Part shown: positions 1 through 5,313 of the stretch, in pieces
Layout: every line of letters starts with the position of its first letter
Numbering within the stretch: position 1 is the first letter of the stretch
NCBI GenBank assembly: GCA_002785325.1
Contig: PFMH01000081.1
Span: forward strand, 1 to 5,363
Origin: a bacterium (Candidatus Howlettbacteria) CG_4_10_14_0_8_um_filter_40_9
GTDB taxonomy: Bacteria > Patescibacteriota > CPR2 > UBA1875 > GCA-2785325
Length of the DNA: 5,363 nt
Direction of reading: 5' to 3'
Translations under genes and position numbers: made by a program
Notes under the pieces: model-generated
Databases searched by the model: none
What the model was told of the DNA's origin: nothing
The model's input: only the letters and a program-made list of their open reading frames with translations

Positions 1-534
1 GGCGGAGGTCATATACATAATGCCGGCTACCATAACAGTGACGACAGCGATAGTGCCGATGATACCGAGCGCCCAAGGCATAACTAGATCATTTACCCAT
101 GTCTTTAGTATTGAACCCCCTGGGATATATTTGTGAAAAAGTTCAGAGTAGTAACCGCTTTTAGGTGCGTTTGTTGAGCTCTCCCCTAAGCTGGCCGTGT
201 CATCCCACGCCCCTAACTTATTTATTGACACCGCCGTAACCGTCCCTGTCTGTTCATTTACTGTCGATCCGTCCACCGTAAATGTTATTGGTCCACCTAC
301 TTTTGGAGGATCAGTATAGATAGTACGGTTTAACAATGTTGTGATATCAGCAGTCCTAACACTTCCTCCCTTAGTCAGATATTGAGCTTCGGCTTTAGTA
401 AACCCTGTGGAGCTACTTCCTTCAAGAACAGTTATCTTGCCATTTACTTTTATATTTGCGGCGAAAACCAAAACTGGTAAAAATAAAAAAACCGCGAATA
501 TGAGAACGTTTATTTTAAGTAAGTAGCTTTTCAT
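1..534 (-). CDS. Secreted membrane protein, possibly VirB2/TrbC-like pilin (3' end beyond window)
   Basis: An open frame of 178 codons runs from an ATG at 534 to the left edge without a stop, so the C-terminus is missing. Residues 1-25 form a clear Sec signal peptide: basic start MKSYLLK, hydrophobic core rich in L, V and F, and a likely cleavage site after VFA. Residues 26-150 are a polar Gly/Ser/Thr-rich extracytoplasmic region that I do not recognise. From about residue 152 a hydrophobic helix begins (MPWALGIIGTIAVV) and continues into GIMYMTSA. A late hydrophobic helix ending in a MYMTSA-type turn resembles VirB2/TrbC-like pilin subunits common in CPR genomes, but the second helix that would confirm this is off the window. 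The gene starts 8 nt after the Hsp20 stop with no good Shine-Dalgarno sequence, which suggests co-transcription and translational coupling. A CDS is near certain; the pilin assignment is tentative. Confidence 0.8.
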   Translation of the reverse strand, partial: MKSYLLKINVLIFAVFLFLPVLVFAANIKVNGKITVLEGSSSTGFTKAEAQYLTKGGSVRTADITTLLNRTIYTDPPKVGGPITFTVDGSTVNEQTGTVTAVSINKLGAWDDTASLGESSTNAPKSGYYSELFHKYIPGGSILKTWVNDLVMPWALGIIGTIAVVTVMVAGIMYMTSA

Positions 535-542
535 TATTAGTG

Positions 543-983
543 TTACTTTGCGTTTACTTTTATCTTCCTTATCTTGCTCTGATTTGCTTTTGGAGCCTTT
601 ATAGTAAGCACGCCGTCTTTGAAAGTAGCTTCTGCTTTGTCGGGGATAACGATAACCGGAAGATTTACAGTTCTGGCAAATGCTCCCCAGAAACATTCTC
701 TGGTGTGATATCTTAGATCGTCGACTTCTTCCCCTTCTTTTCTTTCTCCTCTGATCGTAACGAGCTCGTCGGTAACCATAATGTCAAGGTCGTCAGCGTT
801 TACTCCGGCCACAGGCGCTTTGACGATAACGTCAGTCGCTGTTTGGAAAACGTCGACAGATAACTGTCCCACTATCCGATCTTCTTGTTTCATCCCAGAA
901 GTGTCTTCCGCAGTTTCTAGATCATCTAGGAAAAATTCTTCGTCGGTTTTTAGTATTTTACTTAGGTTTGTTATCGGGTTCAT
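543..983 (-). CDS. Small heat shock protein, Hsp20/alpha-crystallin family
   Basis: This is an ATP-independent holdase chaperone of 146 residues, cytoplasmic, that binds unfolding proteins and keeps them refoldable. An acidic N-terminal arm (residues 1-39) precedes the alpha-crystallin domain (about 40-132). The domain opens with LSVDVFQTATDVIVKAPVAG and includes the ARTVNLP segment at 103-109 and the hallmark A-x-x-x-x-GVL motif as ATFKDGVLTIKAP (119-131). A short tail carries an I-x-V motif (IKV, 141-143), the usual contact for oligomer assembly. Length and layout are typical. The ATG at 983 is supported by a strong Shine-Dalgarno sequence, GAGGGAGGG (995-987), just upstream. Promoter evidence is weak: TATAAC at 1010-1005 lacks a matching -35, but the leader carries repeated ATCAGTG motifs. 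No CIRCE-like inverted repeat was seen. The next gene starts 8 nt after the stop, so the two probably share an mRNA. Confidence 0.95.
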   Translation of the reverse strand: MNPITNLSKILKTDEEFFLDDLETAEDTSGMKQEDRIVGQLSVDVFQTATDVIVKAPVAGVNADDLDIMVTDELVTIRGERKEGEEVDDLRYHTRECFWGAFARTVNLPVIVIPDKAEATFKDGVLTIKAPKANQSKIRKIKVNAK

Positions 984-1014
984 ATTCCCTCCCTCTAATT
1001 TTATGTTATAAAAT

Positions 1015-1057
1015 CACTGATTTACACTGATATATATAAAGACGAATTTACACTGAT
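1015..1057 (-). repeat. ATCAGTGTAAAT direct repeats in the hsp20 leader
   Basis: Read on the minus strand, the 12-mer ATCAGTGTAAAT occurs at 1057-1046 and again at 1031-1020, and a third partial copy ATCAGTG occupies 1021-1015. The copies flank an alternating TATATATA stretch. The last two copies are 10 bp apart, about one helical turn, while the first two are 26 bp apart. They end about 32 nt upstream of the hsp20 ATG, so they could be operator sites. They could equally be part of the degenerate repeat filler seen elsewhere in this intergenic region. Confidence 0.6.
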
Positions 1058-1145
1058 GATAGTTGGTTAGCTATTAGATGTTATATTAGTTATATATTAA
1101 TGAAAATAAAAAACTTATGCAATAGAAAAGATGGTATTAGTGATT

Positions 1146-1166
1146 GTGATTGGTTATTCGTTATTG
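1146..1166 (+). repeat. Degenerate heptamer tandem array
   Basis: Three consecutive 7-bp units, GTGATTG, GTTATTC and GTTATTG, run head to tail. They are preceded by a shortened unit GTGATT at 1140-1145. Each unit differs from its neighbour at one or two positions, as expected of an old tandem expansion. Confidence 0.55.
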
Positions 1167-1410
1167 TTAGTTTGACCTAGCTAATGACTGCCAATAAATA
1201 GTTACTGTTAGCACTCTTCCTTATTTTCCCACCGACTATCAGTTCGAAAAAAGAACAATCGAATAAGTGAACATATGAAAATATGACTTCCGGAATCGGC
1301 TTGTTGTCATTTTTTATTTTTGAGCGAATGAAGGTTGTGACATTTTGAGAATCTGTTTTGTCGGCAGTTTTTGCTCCGCTTTTTGCTGCCAAAAAGTGGA
1401 AAGAAGTTTT

Positions 1411-1437
1411 CTGGATTCCCGCTGATGCGAGAATGAC
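1411..1437 (-). repeat. Palindromic repeat core (related to the element at 2329-2450)
   Basis: On the minus strand this reads GTCATTCTCGC, then ATCA, then GCGGGAATCCAG. ATTCTCGC and GCGGGAAT form an 8-bp stem with one G-U pair and a 4-nt loop. Both ends, GTCATTCT and GAATCCA, are shared with the two arms of the element between comF and the regulator gene, so this looks like another member of the same dispersed palindromic family. Confidence 0.55.
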
Positions 1438-1509
1438 AGGGGCGAAGCGGGGCTATAGTCGGTACGAATAGCAATTCTAGCAGTTTTTTAATAATTCATC
1501 CAAGCTCGT

Positions 1510-1537
1510 CATTGGACATTGGAAATTGTGAATTGGA
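1510..1537 (+). repeat. Heptamer tandem array downstream of comF
   Basis: Four 7-bp units lie head to tail: CATTGGA (1510-1516), CATTGGA (1517-1523), AATTGTG (1524-1530) and AATTGGA (1531-1537). The array ends 11 nt beyond the comF stop codon. It has no hairpin and no U-tract, so it is not a terminator. Confidence 0.6.
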
Positions 1538-1547
1538 TATTTTAAAT

Positions 1548-2276
1548 CTAGTGCTTTCCTAACACCAATCCCCAAACCTGTCTCGCGCCGTTTTCTTTGA
1601 GAACTTTTGCGCATTCGCCGAGCGTGGCGCCGGTAGTAATGATGTCATCCGCAAGTATTATTTTTTTTCCACTGATTTTATCCACAATCTCTTCGTTCAC
1701 CGAAAATATGTCTTTTACGTTTTCAAATCTTTTCCTTCGTTTAAGTTCTATTTGCCGAGGATTATTTTTCTTTCTTTTTAAAATATTTTCCATAAGTTCT
1801 AAACCAGTTATGTTTGAAACCTCTTCGGCTAAAAGTTTTGATTGGTTGAACCCTCTCCAGTTTTCTTTTTTGGGATGAAGAGGGACATAGGTCAGGATAT
1901 ATTTTTCATTAAAACCTTCTCTTTTTAAAGCGTCAGCAAGAAAAGTGGCTAAAACATTTTTTAGATCATATACAAATTCGTATTTGTAAGTATGGATTGC
2001 CTCCTTCAGCGGTCCTTCTTCATAGTGGGCGGCGATTACCACTCCGTTTAATTTTGTTTTTAGTTTGCATCTCGGGCAATATCTCCCTTTTTCGCTCAGC
2101 CGGCCGCAACCGAGGCAGAGCGGGCTTTTTATCCGGACTATTTTTGAATGGCACTTGGGGCATAAGAACGTGTCTATCTTGCCGCACCCGACACAGACTT
2201 TAGGGAAGAAAGTATCCAATAGAGATTCCCTGAAGCGAGTATTCTTTTTAGCGGCTATTGTCTTATTCCCTATCAT
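1548..2276 (-). CDS. comF: ComF family protein (amidophosphoribosyltransferase-like, competence-associated)
   Basis: This 242-residue cytoplasmic protein has the full ComF layout. Two short zinc ribbons come first: C28-x2-C31 with C39-x2-C42, then C54-x2-C57 with C67-x2-C70. A type I phosphoribosyltransferase fold follows, with VPLHPKKENWRGFNQSKLLA (131-150), a family motif beginning NPRQ at 172 and continuing through RKRFENVKDIF, and the PRPP-binding loop IILADDIITTGAT (206-218) with its acidic pair D210-D211. ComF proteins are needed for natural transformation in Bacillus and Haemophilus and are thought to act on incoming single-stranded DNA; the exact reaction is not settled. The ATG at 2276 is the only early Met and gives a normal N-terminus, but the Shine-Dalgarno sequence is weak (TTAGG). 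It stands apart from its neighbours, 210 nt after the regulator stop, so it probably has its own promoter. Its presence beside pilB fits a DNA-uptake theme. Confidence 0.93.
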   Translation of the reverse strand: MIGNKTIAAKKNTRFRESLLDTFFPKVCVGCGKIDTFLCPKCHSKIVRIKSPLCLGCGRLSEKGRYCPRCKLKTKLNGVVIAAHYEEGPLKEAIHTYKYEFVYDLKNVLATFLADALKREGFNEKYILTYVPLHPKKENWRGFNQSKLLAEEVSNITGLELMENILKRKKNNPRQIELKRRKRFENVKDIFSVNEEIVDKISGKKIILADDIITTGATLGECAKVLKENGARQVWGLVLGKH

Positions 2277-2328
2277 TAGAACCTAATTAATAAAACCTTA
2301 AATAAATATTTTTTAATGTCATGGATGA

Positions 2329-2450
2329 TGAAACAGGTTTCTAGTATGTCATTCTGGCTTGTCCAGAATCCAACCTATAGCGGTACAACTATTTTGATTC
2401 TGGACTCGATTTCTCGCCAGAATGACAAGGGAGAACATCTTCTTGTTTCA
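2329..2450. repeat. Palindromic MITE-like element, about 122 bp
   Basis: The ends are inverted copies of TGAAACA (2329-2335) and TGTTTCA (2444-2450). Inside, the left arm (2348-2370) begins GTCATTCTGGC and ends TCCAGAATC. The right arm (2396-2426) is the reverse complement of the same two blocks, but with an 11-nt instead of a 3-nt spacer between them. Each arm is itself a hairpin, since ATTCTGG pairs with CCAGAAT. The centre (about 2371-2395) is unique. There is no coding capacity for a transposase. Target-site duplications were not clear, so the exact limits are uncertain. Confidence 0.6.
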
Positions 2451-2459
2451 ATACAAATT

Positions 2460-2484
2460 TACAAGCGTATTGCTATCGCTTGTA
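2460..2484 (-). terminator. Hairpin next to the regulator stop codon, possible terminator
   Basis: TACAAGCG (2460-2467) and CGCTTGTA (2477-2484) form a perfect 8-bp stem with a 9-nt loop. It begins 2 nt after the regulator stop codon in the direction of transcription. The downstream T-tract on the minus strand is broken (AATTTGTATTG), so it may be an inefficient intrinsic terminator or simply a 3' end stabilising hairpin. Confidence 0.4.
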
Positions 2485-2486
2485 TT

Positions 2487-3011
2487 TTAGATATCTATCT
2501 TAAACTCATCTAAAAATTTCTTTTCTCTAGAAATAGAGTCAACGACGAGAAAATGTATATGGGCATCGAGGCCGTAAGAGTCCGAGAGCAGTTTTATAAC
2601 GCCCTGCGTATCGTAAGGGCTGATCCAAACGCTGTTTTGGACCATTTTAAACCCGATATCTTTCAGTTTTGAGCGTAAAAGTTCCCTTTTTTTCTTCATA
2701 GTTTCGGGGATATCAAAGATAACGATCCGCCATTTGCCATCCCATTTTGGCTTTTTCACAACGTAAGAATGAAATATCTTCAGCTTTCCTTTTGGGGTAA
2801 GCTTGTAGACTCCTTTCCCGTCTATCTTTAATTCCTCGACCAACCCCTCCCTTTTTAGCCGGTTTAGAGTGCAGGCTATCGAGTGGTCGTTATGTCCATC
2901 CAGTAGATTGTAAAGGGGCTGATCTTTCGGAAGTCCGTCATAGAAAACATCAGCCATATCCTTTATAGCCAACAATATTTTGTCAGCCAAAGAATGTTCT
3001 TTTTTTGTCAT
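2487..3011 (-). CDS. PaaX-like transcriptional regulator with winged-helix and Cas2-like domains
   Basis: This 174-residue protein has two parts. Residues 1-80 look like a winged helix: helices up to SIACTLNRLKREGLVEE (44-60), then a basic wing GKGVYKLTPKGK (65-76). Residues 90-174 resemble the Cas2-like ferredoxin fold of PaaX proteins: WDGKWRIVIFDIPE (90-103), a basic helix KKKRELLRSKLKDIGF (106-121), and QNSVWISPYD (125-134). D100 sits where Cas2 nucleases carry their first-strand aspartate. Full PaaX proteins are around 300 residues, so this is a short version lacking the last domain. Such proteins are sometimes labelled Cas2, but no CRISPR array or cas gene is present. The ATG at 3011 has an excellent Shine-Dalgarno sequence, AAAGGAGG, with a 9-nt spacer. 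A DNA-binding regulator role is likely; target genes and ligand are unknown. Autoregulation through the upstream tandem repeats is possible. Confidence 0.88.
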   Translation of the reverse strand: MTKKEHSLADKILLAIKDMADVFYDGLPKDQPLYNLLDGHNDHSIACTLNRLKREGLVEELKIDGKGVYKLTPKGKLKIFHSYVVKKPKWDGKWRIVIFDIPETMKKKRELLRSKLKDIGFKMVQNSVWISPYDTQGVIKLLSDSYGLDAHIHFLVVDSISREKKFLDEFKIDI

Positions 3012-3047
3012 TTGGTCACCCCTCCTTTAGTCGCTTGTACTTTCATT

Positions 3048-3053
3048 ATTATA
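3048..3053 (-). promoter_or_regulatory. Perfect -10 box for the PaaX-like gene
   Basis: TATAAT reads on the minus strand at 3053-3048, about 37 nt upstream of the start codon, leaving room for a leader of roughly 30 nt that includes the strong Shine-Dalgarno sequence (3028-3021). No good TTGACA lies 16-18 bp upstream (the matching hexamer reads GTATTG), so the promoter may need an activator or extra contacts. Confidence 0.5.
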
Positions 3054-3092
3054 CATTAAAACAGCGAACGCAATACTTTTTTAAAAAAGCAG

Positions 3093-3148
3093 ATTAAGTT
3101 TACTGAGATGATTAAAGTTTACTGAGATGATTAAAGTTTACTAAGTGG
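3093..3148. repeat. Three tandem 19-bp repeats upstream of the PaaX-like gene
   Basis: The units are ATTAAGTTTACTGAGATG (3093-3110, one base shorter), ATTAAAGTTTACTGAGATG (3111-3129) and ATTAAAGTTTACTAAGTGG (3130-3148). The first two differ by a single A; the third diverges over its last 6 bases. The array is 40-95 bp upstream of the -10 box of the regulator gene and ends 8 nt before the stop codon of the preceding gene. There are no spacers between units, so it is not a CRISPR array. Confidence 0.85.
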
Positions 3149-3155
3149 AAAAAGA

Positions 3156-3533
3156 CTATAATGAGCTTTTTTTAGAACGGAGTGACTTTATAAAAACATT
3201 TAATCCTTTTAATAGTCCCAGATATTCATTATTTAGGTTTAGAAAAGCTTCATCGGAAATATAATTTAGCTCTTTTGCAATCATAAGATGACTTCTGGTC
3301 TCTTCTAGAGAACCCCGGGCTATTAAAAGAAAGTTGATAGTCTCGGAAAAGTGAAATCTTCCTTGCGATTCAGCTATATTTGCTGGTATTGATGATGCTG
3401 ACCTTCTTATTTGAGATATCAGACCATACCTTTCTTCTTCCGGGAACTTTTTGCTTAGCTCGTAGATTTGGATAGTTAGATCCTTGGACTTTATCCAAAT
3501 ATTTAAATTCTCAAACGTTTGATATTCTCCCAT
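3156..3533 (-). CDS. Four-helix-bundle protein, S23/23S rRNA intervening-sequence family
   Basis: This 125-residue, mostly helical protein matches the family first found inside 23S rRNA intervening sequences. The family signature is visible: FENLNIWIKSKDLTIQIYELSKKFP near the N-terminus, then RRSASSIPANIAESQGR (43-59), and a helix with FLLIARGSLEETRSHLMIAKEL (68-89). The four helices form a bundle that oligomerises into a ring in known structures. The biochemical role is unknown, though nucleic acid binding has been suggested. Here the gene is free-standing, with no rRNA nearby. The ATG at 3533 gives the usual family start, preceded at once by AAAGAG, a poor Shine-Dalgarno placement. It lies 48 nt after the pilB stop with no terminator between, so it is probably in the pilB transcript. 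Identity is sure; function is not. Confidence 0.93.
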   Translation of the reverse strand: MGEYQTFENLNIWIKSKDLTIQIYELSKKFPEEERYGLISQIRRSASSIPANIAESQGRFHFSETINFLLIARGSLEETRSHLMIAKELNYISDEAFLNLNNEYLGLLKGLNVFIKSLRSKKSSL

Positions 3534-3581
3534 CTCTTTACTTAATTATCTTTATCAACTCATTCATCTTAATAGACTTCA

Positions 3582-5189
3582 TCATTCCTTCACTGCTTTT
3601 ATGAGATCAGAGATTGTGGTTATCCCTCGAGAGACTTTGATGAGACCGTCCTGCTCCATAGTGACCATCCCATTTTCGATAGCTGCTTTTTGCAGGTCAA
3701 ATATGTTGGCGTTTGCACTTATGAGTCGCTGGAGCTCTTCTTTGGGTTGGAGAAATTCGAAGATACCGATCCTTCCTTTGTATCCTATATTATTACATTT
3801 ATCACAACCTTTTCCTTTGAAAAACTTCAGCTTTATGTTATTTTGATCGACTGGTTTAAATGTGCCAAGGATTCTTTTTGCCTCTTTCCTTTCCAGTTCG
3901 GTCGGCTCATACTCTTCTTTGCAATGTTCGCAGATCTTTCTCACCAGTCGTTGGGCGATGAGGAGGCTTATAGAGGCAGTGAAAGTCGGTGCGTCTTTGG
4001 TGAGGTCGACCATCCTGATGATCGAAGTGACGGCGTTGTTTGCGTGAACGGTCGAGATCATCAGATGTCCAGTGAGGGCGGCTTGGAGGGCGGTCTTTGC
4101 CGTTCCTTCGTCGCGGATCTCTCCCACCATTATGATGTCAGGATCTTCACGAAGTGTCGCCTTCAAACGATCCGCAAAGCTTTCCCCCTCATTTATCTGG
4201 CTCTGAGTTAGACCGGTGAGGGCGTACTCTATGGGGTCTTCAAGAGTGATAATCTTAACATCAGGTTTATTCAATTCATTTAATATCGCATAGATGGTCG
4301 AGGTTTTTCCCGAACCGGTAGGCCCCGAGATAAGGATCATCCCGTGAGGCTTTGATATCGCTTCTTTTATCACATTGAACTCTTCATCCAATATGCCGAG
4401 ATCGGACATTTTTAGAAATTCTGTTTGGGTGTTAAATATTCTTATGGCGACATCATCTCCATAAAGCGTGGGGATGGTTTCGACACGGACGGAGATATGA
4501 AGGTCGTCATGTTTTATATCAAATCTTCCCTGTTGAGCGTAGTTTACCCCCAACTTTATCTTTGCTTGGAGCTCTATCTGGGAGAGTAGATACTTGTATT
4601 TTTCTTGAGTCAGATGCGTTATTGCGTGGAGAGCGCCGTCGATACGGAACCTGACAAAGACGTCTTCCTTGTTCGGTTCGACGTGGATGTCCGATGAGTC
4701 TGCTTCCATCGCGCTAGACAAAATTAATTTTAATAGATCTTGGATCGGCGCGTTAGAAAGCCGTCTGTTCAACTCTTCAAAACTGGTGATGGTGACATCG
4801 ACTTTTATAGTATCGTCTCTTTTTCCAAGTTCCGCTTTCTTTATACCGCCATACCTAGAGATAACGCTGTCGAAACTTGGCTTGGAGATAAGGGCAAGTT
4901 CGATAAGTTTGAAATATTTTTTTAATGAATCTGTAACGGTTGAGAGTTCTTTTGATTGAGGATCGGTACTGCCGATTATCAAGTGTTTGTTTTTATCATA
5001 CACAGGGAATGCCTGACATTTTTCAGCCTCCTCTTTTGAGAATAGCGACAGAGTATCGTCTGCGATCTCAGTTTTTCTCAAATCAAAATATTTGACGCCG
5101 AGGTTCAGCGCTTTTCTAAGTGTTTCGTCTTCTTCGCCATCGCGGTAAAGATCTTTCGCTTTTGAATCCAGTTTTTGTTTGTCCGGCAT
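3582..5189 (-). CDS. pilB: PilB/GspE family type IV pilus assembly ATPase
   Basis: This is a hexameric cytoplasmic ATPase that drives pilin polymerisation for type IV pili or the related type II secretion and competence pseudopilus. It has 535 residues, close to the family norm. Residues 28-110 form a short GspE N-terminal domain. The N2 domain follows with SSDIHVEP (165-172) and RFRIDG (180-185). The motor domain has Walker A GPTGSGKT (289-296), Asp box IITLEDPIE (313-321), Walker B DIIMVGEIRD (351-360) and His box TGHLMISTVHAN (373-384). The tetracysteine zinc site typical of PilB/GspE, and absent from PilT retraction motors, is C420-x2-C423 with C462-x2-C465. All catalytic residues are intact. 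The ATG at 5189 is supported by AGGAGG, though only 3 nt separate it from the start codon. The pilus genes pilC, pilT and pilin genes are not in the window. PilB rather than GspE is my choice because CPR genomes typically carry type IV pilus loci. Confidence 0.95.
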   Translation of the reverse strand: MPDKQKLDSKAKDLYRDGEEDETLRKALNLGVKYFDLRKTEIADDTLSLFSKEEAEKCQAFPVYDKNKHLIIGSTDPQSKELSTVTDSLKKYFKLIELALISKPSFDSVISRYGGIKKAELGKRDDTIKVDVTITSFEELNRRLSNAPIQDLLKLILSSAMEADSSDIHVEPNKEDVFVRFRIDGALHAITHLTQEKYKYLLSQIELQAKIKLGVNYAQQGRFDIKHDDLHISVRVETIPTLYGDDVAIRIFNTQTEFLKMSDLGILDEEFNVIKEAISKPHGMILISGPTGSGKTSTIYAILNELNKPDVKIITLEDPIEYALTGLTQSQINEGESFADRLKATLREDPDIIMVGEIRDEGTAKTALQAALTGHLMISTVHANNAVTSIIRMVDLTKDAPTFTASISLLIAQRLVRKICEHCKEEYEPTELERKEAKRILGTFKPVDQNNIKLKFFKGKGCDKCNNIGYKGRIGIFEFLQPKEELQRLISANANIFDLQKAAIENGMVTMEQDGLIKVSRGITTISDLIKAVKE

Positions 5190-5208
5190 AATCCTCCTTT
5201 TAAGTATG

Positions 5209-5237
5209 ATACTATGGATCTTTTAAAAATAAAACAA
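5209..5237 (-). promoter_or_regulatory. Candidate promoter for pilB
   Basis: On the minus strand a -35-like TTGTTT (5237-5232) is separated by exactly 17 bp from a -10-like TAGTAT (5214-5209). The hexamers match consensus at 3 and 4 of 6 positions. The -10 overlaps an 11-bp palindrome, AGTAT-G-ATACT (5203-5213), which could be an operator. The -35 lies in the T-tract and stem base of the upstream terminator. Confidence 0.35.
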
Positions 5238-5264
5238 AGACAGCTTGGGCAAAGCTATCTTTGT
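5222..5264 (-). terminator. Intrinsic terminator of the transcript upstream of pilB
   Basis: A 13-bp stem pairs 5234-5246 with 5252-5264 around a 5-nt loop. In minus-strand RNA the only irregularity is one G-U pair; in plus-strand RNA it would be a C-A mismatch, so the structure favours the minus strand. A T-rich tract TTTATTTTT follows at 5233-5225. The gene it serves lies beyond the right edge of the window. It ends about 33 nt before the pilB start codon, so pilB needs its own promoter or some read-through. Confidence 0.75.
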
Positions 5265-5295
5265 AATTATGGAAATATATTTTCTGGCGGTGTGC

Positions 5296-5313
5296 GTTCG
5301 AAAAAATTCGAAC
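5296..5313. repeat. GTTCGAA inverted repeat
   Basis: GTTCGAA (5296-5302) and TTCGAAC (5307-5313) are perfect inverted copies around AAAA. They lie in non-coding DNA upstream of the terminator. A weaker look-alike, GTTC-GAAAAAA-GAAC, occurs at 1242-1256. Confidence 0.45.

Larger units (their letters stand above)
984..1547. other. Gene-free, repeat-rich intergenic region between comF and hsp20
   Basis: This 564-nt stretch has no convincing gene. It holds, left to right: ATCAGTG-type repeats in the hsp20 leader (1015-1057); AT-rich period-7 sequence (about 1067-1087); a second period-7 array (1146-1166); a higher-complexity block with several small hairpins (about 1207-1400); one copy of a palindromic repeat core (1411-1437); and a heptamer array (1510-1537). 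A 71-codon TTG-initiated frame on the minus strand (1177-1392) has no ribosome binding site and a recognisable hairpin at its start, so I do not call it. No clear terminator for comF was found in this region. Confidence 0.75.

Noticed and set aside
1177..1392. 71-codon minus-strand frame starting with TTG
   Set aside because: It has no Shine-Dalgarno sequence, begins inside a CTTTTTG/CAAAAAG hairpin, ends near a heptamer array, and its translation matches no family I know. Kept only as non-coding sequence.
1452..1488. GCTAT/ATAGC stem followed by a T-run as a plus-strand terminator
   Set aside because: The stem is only 5 bp with an 11-nt loop, it is 9 nt away from the T-run, and no plus-strand gene precedes it.
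2316..2513. 65-codon plus-strand frame
   Set aside because: It lies almost wholly on the palindromic element and runs into the 3' end of the regulator gene; it is a by-product of the repeat.
2487..3011. Calling the regulator a Cas2 nuclease of a CRISPR system
   Set aside because: The Cas2-like fold is fused behind a winged helix, as in PaaX proteins, and there is no cas1 or CRISPR array in the window.
3076..3089. CTTTTTTAAAAAAG palindrome as a terminator of the four-helix gene
   Set aside because: There is no loop and it is almost purely A/T, so it would not form a stable terminator hairpin; it may simply be an A/T-rich upstream element.
3093..3148. Mini CRISPR array
   Set aside because: The units are 19 bp, directly abutting, with no spacers.
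3690..4211. 173-codon plus-strand frame opposite pilB
   Set aside because: It lies entirely antisense to the conserved motor domain of pilB, whose motifs are intact on the other strand.
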